Assembly (NCBI GenBank): GCA_016876015.1
Contig: VGOD01000020.1
Span: 1 to 45,456, forward strand
Reading direction: 5' to 3'
Length of the DNA: 45,456 nt
Source of the DNA: Chloroflexota bacterium
Lineage (GTDB): Bacteria > Chloroflexota > Anaerolineae > CG2-30-64-16
Shown here: positions 42,700 to 45,456 of the stretch, piece by piece
How positions within the stretch are numbered: position 1 is the stretch's first letter
How the letters are laid out: the number at the start of each line of letters is the position of its first letter
The notes under the pieces: model-generated
What the model saw: the letters and a program-made list of their open reading frames with translations, nothing else
The model's database searches: none
Told to the model about the DNA's origin: nothing
Program-made: the position numbers and the translations under genes

Positions 42700-44925
42700 T
42701 CATTCATAGCGCAGCGCCTCGACCGGTTGCAGACGGCTCGCGCGCCAGGCCGGATAGAGCGCGGCGATTACGCCGACCAATAGGGCGATGCCCACCGAGC
42801 GGATGAAGATCGGCGCGTCCCACTCGACCACCAGGAACGCGTCCATGAGGGGCAGCCGGGCCAGCAGGCTCAGCCCGCCCATGCCGATCAGCGCGCCGAG
42901 CGCGCCGGCGATCAGGCAGAGCCACAGGCTCTCCTGGAGCACCTGGGCCAGGATACGGCGTTTGCGCCAACCCACCGCGCGCAACGTGCCGATCTCTCGC
43001 GTGCGTTCGTAGATGGACATCATCATGGTGTTTGCCACGACCACGCCGCCCACCAGCATGGCCAGCAGCCCGATGGCCGCGGTCATGGCGTTCATCTGCT
43101 CGATGGCGTCGGTGTCTTGCGCGAACTGGCTGCTCAGGCTCACCTGCGCTTCGGGGAAGCGCCGCTCGATCAGGCCGCGCACCGCGGCGACGTGCGCCGG
43201 GTTCGTCACATCCACGAAGATGAAGCTCACCGACCGGGGCCGGTTCAGCAGCCGCTGCGCCTCACGCAGGGCGATGGCGCACGACCCATCTTCATACGCC
43301 ACGCCCGTCTCGTAGATGCCCACCACCCGATAGCGGTTGCCGTACAGCGTGAACAGGTCGCCGATGCTCTTCTTGTAGTTCTTGGCCGCCAGCTTGCCGA
43401 TGATGACCTCGTTTGGTCGCGCCACGTGGCGTCCCTCGATCAATTGGTAGTGCGCCATCGCCGCGCTGTTCGGATCAAGCCCTGCGATCATCAAGAACGG
43501 CATGTCGGCGGTCATCACGAAGCCCATCAGCATCGGACTGACCGCCTTGACCCCTGGCATGGCCTGAATCTGGCTCACCATGCGCTCATCGAGCGCGCTC
43601 AGGCTCAGGTCGGCGACCTTGGCCTGCATGACCGTGATGTGGCCAGCCCCGCCGCTGCCCGCCATGGTGTTGAGCTGGCCGATCAGCCCTTTGGTCAGCC
43701 CGCCCAGCGTCACCAGCGTCGCCACCCCGATGCCGATGCCGGCCGCGGAGAGGAGAGTGCGCGTCCGCCGGCGCCAGAGGTTGCGAAAGCTCTGGCTGCC
43801 CACGGTGATCGGCCGGCGGCCATCGGCCGTGGCGCCCCCCTCGTAGCGCAGCGCCTCGACCGGCAGCAGGTTGGCGGCCCGCCAGGCGGGATACGCGCCG
43901 CCGACCAACCCCAGGCAGATGGCGGTGGCCAGGCCCTGGATGAAAAGGGCCGGCGAATAGACCCCCTCCATGAACGCGCCCACGCCGGGCGTGCTCGCCG
44001 CGAGTTCCGTCAGCCCGACTCCCAGCAAGATGCCGACAACACCGCCAATGGCGCTCAACACGGTCGCCTCGCCCAGGATCATGCGCACCACCTGCCACTT
44101 GCGCCAACCAAGCGCGCGCAGTGCGCCGATCTCGCGCGTGCGCTCCAACACGCTCATCACCATGGCGTTCATCATGCCCAACCCGCCGACGATGACGGCG
44201 ATGGCCGCAATGCTCCAGGCAAAGCCGTACAGCCAGGCCGCCCACTGTTCAGAAGCGTTATACTCACTGGCCTTCGAGACGGTCAGTCCCTTGTCGGTCG
44301 CCTCGATGCGCTTTGTGACTTGGTCAATGTCGGCGCCGCGGGCCAGACCCACCTGGAACAGGCTGACCTTGCGCGGCTTCTGCGCGATCTCCTGGCCGTC
44401 GGCCAGCGTCACCACGCCGCCCGACTCCTCCATCCCCTGGCCCGTTTGATAGATGCCGACGATGTGATACGGCACGCCGTAGAGTCGCACCGTGTCATCC
44501 ACGCGCTTTTTCAGCGAGTCGGCCGCGCGGCGGCCCAGGACGATTTGCTTCGGCCCGGTGACCGGCTTGCCCTCGACGATCCGGTAGTGTGCGGCGGCCG
44601 GGCTGCCCGGTTCGTAGCCGAAAATCAGAAAGAAGGGCATCTCCTCGGTGGCGATCCAGGAATAGACCCCGGCATCCACGTTCGCCACCCCTGGGATCGC
44701 GCGCACGCGCAGACCCAGCTCCTCATCCAGGCTGCTGAAGATCGGATCGAGCGCATTCGCCTGCATCACCAGCAGGTCGTTGCTCAGGCCGATGGCGGTT
44801 CCGTAGTTGACGATCATGCCCTGCGCCATCGCACCGAGCGCCACCACAGCCGCCACGCCGATGGCGATGCCGAGAATCGTCAGGGCGCTGCGCATCTTGC
44901 GCCGCCAGAGATTACGTGAGACCAT
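42700..44925 (-). CDS. ABC transporter permease with two tandem MacB-PCD/FtsX modules
   Basis: 741 residues from ATG 44925 (MVSRNLWRRKMRSALTILGI). Two homologous halves are fused. Each has an N-terminal transmembrane helix (TILGIAIGVAAVVALGAMAQ; SAAGIGIGVATLVTLGGLTK), a ~200-residue extracytoplasmic MacB_PCD domain, three C-terminal helices preceded by RTREIGALRALGWRKWQV or RTREIGTLRAVGWRKRRI, and the ending YPAWRA...PVEALRYE. The fusion probably lets one polypeptide replace the usual permease dimer. Overlapping or near-contiguous with the adaptor gene (14 bp). Confidence 0.92.
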   Translation of the reverse strand: MVSRNLWRRKMRSALTILGIAIGVAAVVALGAMAQGMIVNYGTAIGLSNDLLVMQANALDPIFSSLDEELGLRVRAIPGVANVDAGVYSWIATEEMPFFLIFGYEPGSPAAAHYRIVEGKPVTGPKQIVLGRRAADSLKKRVDDTVRLYGVPYHIVGIYQTGQGMEESGGVVTLADGQEIAQKPRKVSLFQVGLARGADIDQVTKRIEATDKGLTVSKASEYNASEQWAAWLYGFAWSIAAIAVIVGGLGMMNAMVMSVLERTREIGALRALGWRKWQVVRMILGEATVLSAIGGVVGILLGVGLTELAASTPGVGAFMEGVYSPALFIQGLATAICLGLVGGAYPAWRAANLLPVEALRYEGGATADGRRPITVGSQSFRNLWRRRTRTLLSAAGIGIGVATLVTLGGLTKGLIGQLNTMAGSGGAGHITVMQAKVADLSLSALDERMVSQIQAMPGVKAVSPMLMGFVMTADMPFLMIAGLDPNSAAMAHYQLIEGRHVARPNEVIIGKLAAKNYKKSIGDLFTLYGNRYRVVGIYETGVAYEDGSCAIALREAQRLLNRPRSVSFIFVDVTNPAHVAAVRGLIERRFPEAQVSLSSQFAQDTDAIEQMNAMTAAIGLLAMLVGGVVVANTMMMSIYERTREIGTLRAVGWRKRRILAQVLQESLWLCLIAGALGALIGMGGLSLLARLPLMDAFLVVEWDAPIFIRSVGIALLVGVIAALYPAWRASRLQPVEALRYE

Positions 44926-44944
44926 AGGATGAGACTCCCCCCCG

Positions 44945-45456
44945 TCAAGAGTCTGACAACGGTGTGGCCAACGGCTCCAGGATCTCGATGCGGCCAGCCG
45001 AGCCATCCACGCGGACGCGCTGGCCCGTCTGCAGGCGTTGGGTGGCCCGCGTCACGCCGACCACGGCCGGGATGCCGTATTCGCGCGCCACCACCGAGCC
45101 GTGCGTCATCAGCCCGCCCACCTCCATCACCAACCCGCCGGCGGCCAGAAAGAGAGGTGTCCAGGCCGGATCAGTGCCAGGGCAGACGAGGATCTCGCCA
45201 GGCCGCAGTCCTGCAGCGTGAGGGTCGAGCACCACACGAACCAGCCCTTCCACCACGCCCGGCGAAACCGGGCTGCCGGCGATGACATTCTCGCCCGCGC
45301 CAGCCGCCGCGCGCACCCCTTCGTAGAATGCGCGGCCATCGCTGAGCAAGATGCGCGGCGTCTGGCGGCGCATCTTCTCGGCGGCGTAGAGCGCCCGGCG
45401 CTCCGCGATGAGCTGTTGCAGCGCAGGATGAGCGTCGCCACGTCCTTGTTCCCCGG
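44945..45456 (-). CDS. PEP-utilising enzyme, mobile (phosphohistidine) domain, 5' end cut by window
   Basis: 169 residues of the C-terminus are visible; the frame stays open to the window edge. VIAGSPVSPGVVEGLVRVVL, EILVCPGTDPAWTPLFLAAG and GGLMTHGSVVAREYGIPAVV contain the TH motif whose His carries the phosphate in PEP synthase, pyruvate phosphate dikinase and rifampicin phosphotransferase. The upstream part (LQQLIAERRALYAAEK) is a linker helix. It lies 19 bp before the ABC permease gene on the same strand, so an antibiotic- or metabolite-linked operon is possible. Which enzyme it is cannot be decided from this part. Confidence 0.82.
   Translation of the reverse strand, partial: GEQGRGDAHPALQQLIAERRALYAAEKMRRQTPRILLSDGRAFYEGVRAAAGAGENVIAGSPVSPGVVEGLVRVVLDPHAAGLRPGEILVCPGTDPAWTPLFLAAGGLVMEVGGLMTHGSVVAREYGIPAVVGVTRATQRLQTGQRVRVDGSAGRIEILEPLATPLSDS

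Noticed and set aside
43117-44919. 600-codon open frame on the plus strand opposite the ABC permease
   Set aside because: Rich in His/Arg/Ala with no domain, mirrors the permease codons; typical shadow frame in GC-rich DNA.

Overview
The window is a GC-rich bacterial chromosome segment that most resembles a member of the Chloroflexota, probably Anaerolineae-like. This is inferred from the gene repertoire: BTAD-type regulators, many cobalamin-type radical SAM genes, TIR/NACHT/FGE proteins, extracytoplasmic proteins with a C-terminal YLPL motif, and abundant short palindromic and oligopurine/pyrimidine repeats. No rRNA or tRNA was seen, so the assignment is not proven. Both ends cut a gene: a DNA methyltransferase on the left and a PEP-utilising enzyme on the right.

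Layout. (1) 1-2184: a type II restriction-modification pair on the minus strand. (2) 2371-8190: surface and envelope proteins (VWA lipoprotein, PD40-repeat protein, large lipoprotein) with a HicB-like relic. (3) 8217-11941: a BTAD transcription factor that overlaps a protein with an XPB-like C-terminal helicase-associated domain. (4) 12023-14958: a YkvA-family gene with a textbook promoter, convergent with and overlapping rimO, which follows rodZ. (5) 15045-26224: an 11-kb minus-strand cluster of seven radical SAM genes, five with an N-terminal cobalamin-binding-type domain and two with SPASM-like cysteines (one apparently permuted). It is interrupted only by a DUF433 gene and a retropepsin-like/DUF5678 gene pair. 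(6) 26386-31687: a minus-strand operon sufR-like > moaA > A-type Fe-S carrier > rtcB, in which rtcB carries a 510-residue intein exactly before the active-site cysteine. (7) 31902-34164: an M32 carboxypeptidase and a P-loop protein. (8) 34489-36030: dnaA followed by a cluster of DnaA boxes, a candidate oriC. (9) 36265-40277: a decayed diversity-generating retroelement (DGR). It has a TIR-NACHT-FGE target gene broken by a stop codon, a repeat insertion and a truncation; a reverse transcriptase that lost its catalytic palm; an apparently intact Avd-like gene; and an AAC-rich template-repeat-like segment. (10) 40480-45456: a MacAB-like ABC exporter operon preceded by a PEP-utilising enzyme.

Two themes run across the window. 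The first is mobile or selfish sequence at several scales: the intein, the DGR relic, and small palindromic elements that sit inside genes and are read through in frame (BTAD gene, XPB-like gene, rimO, a radical SAM gene) or that accompany gene breakage (HicB-like gene, NACHT-FGE gene). The second is Fe-S and radical SAM chemistry: nine radical SAM enzymes (seven clustered, plus RimO and MoaA), with an Fe-S-sensing-type regulator and an Fe-S carrier encoded nearby. The strongest candidates for something undescribed are the radical SAM cluster with no recognisable substrate gene and the decaying TIR-NACHT-FGE DGR.
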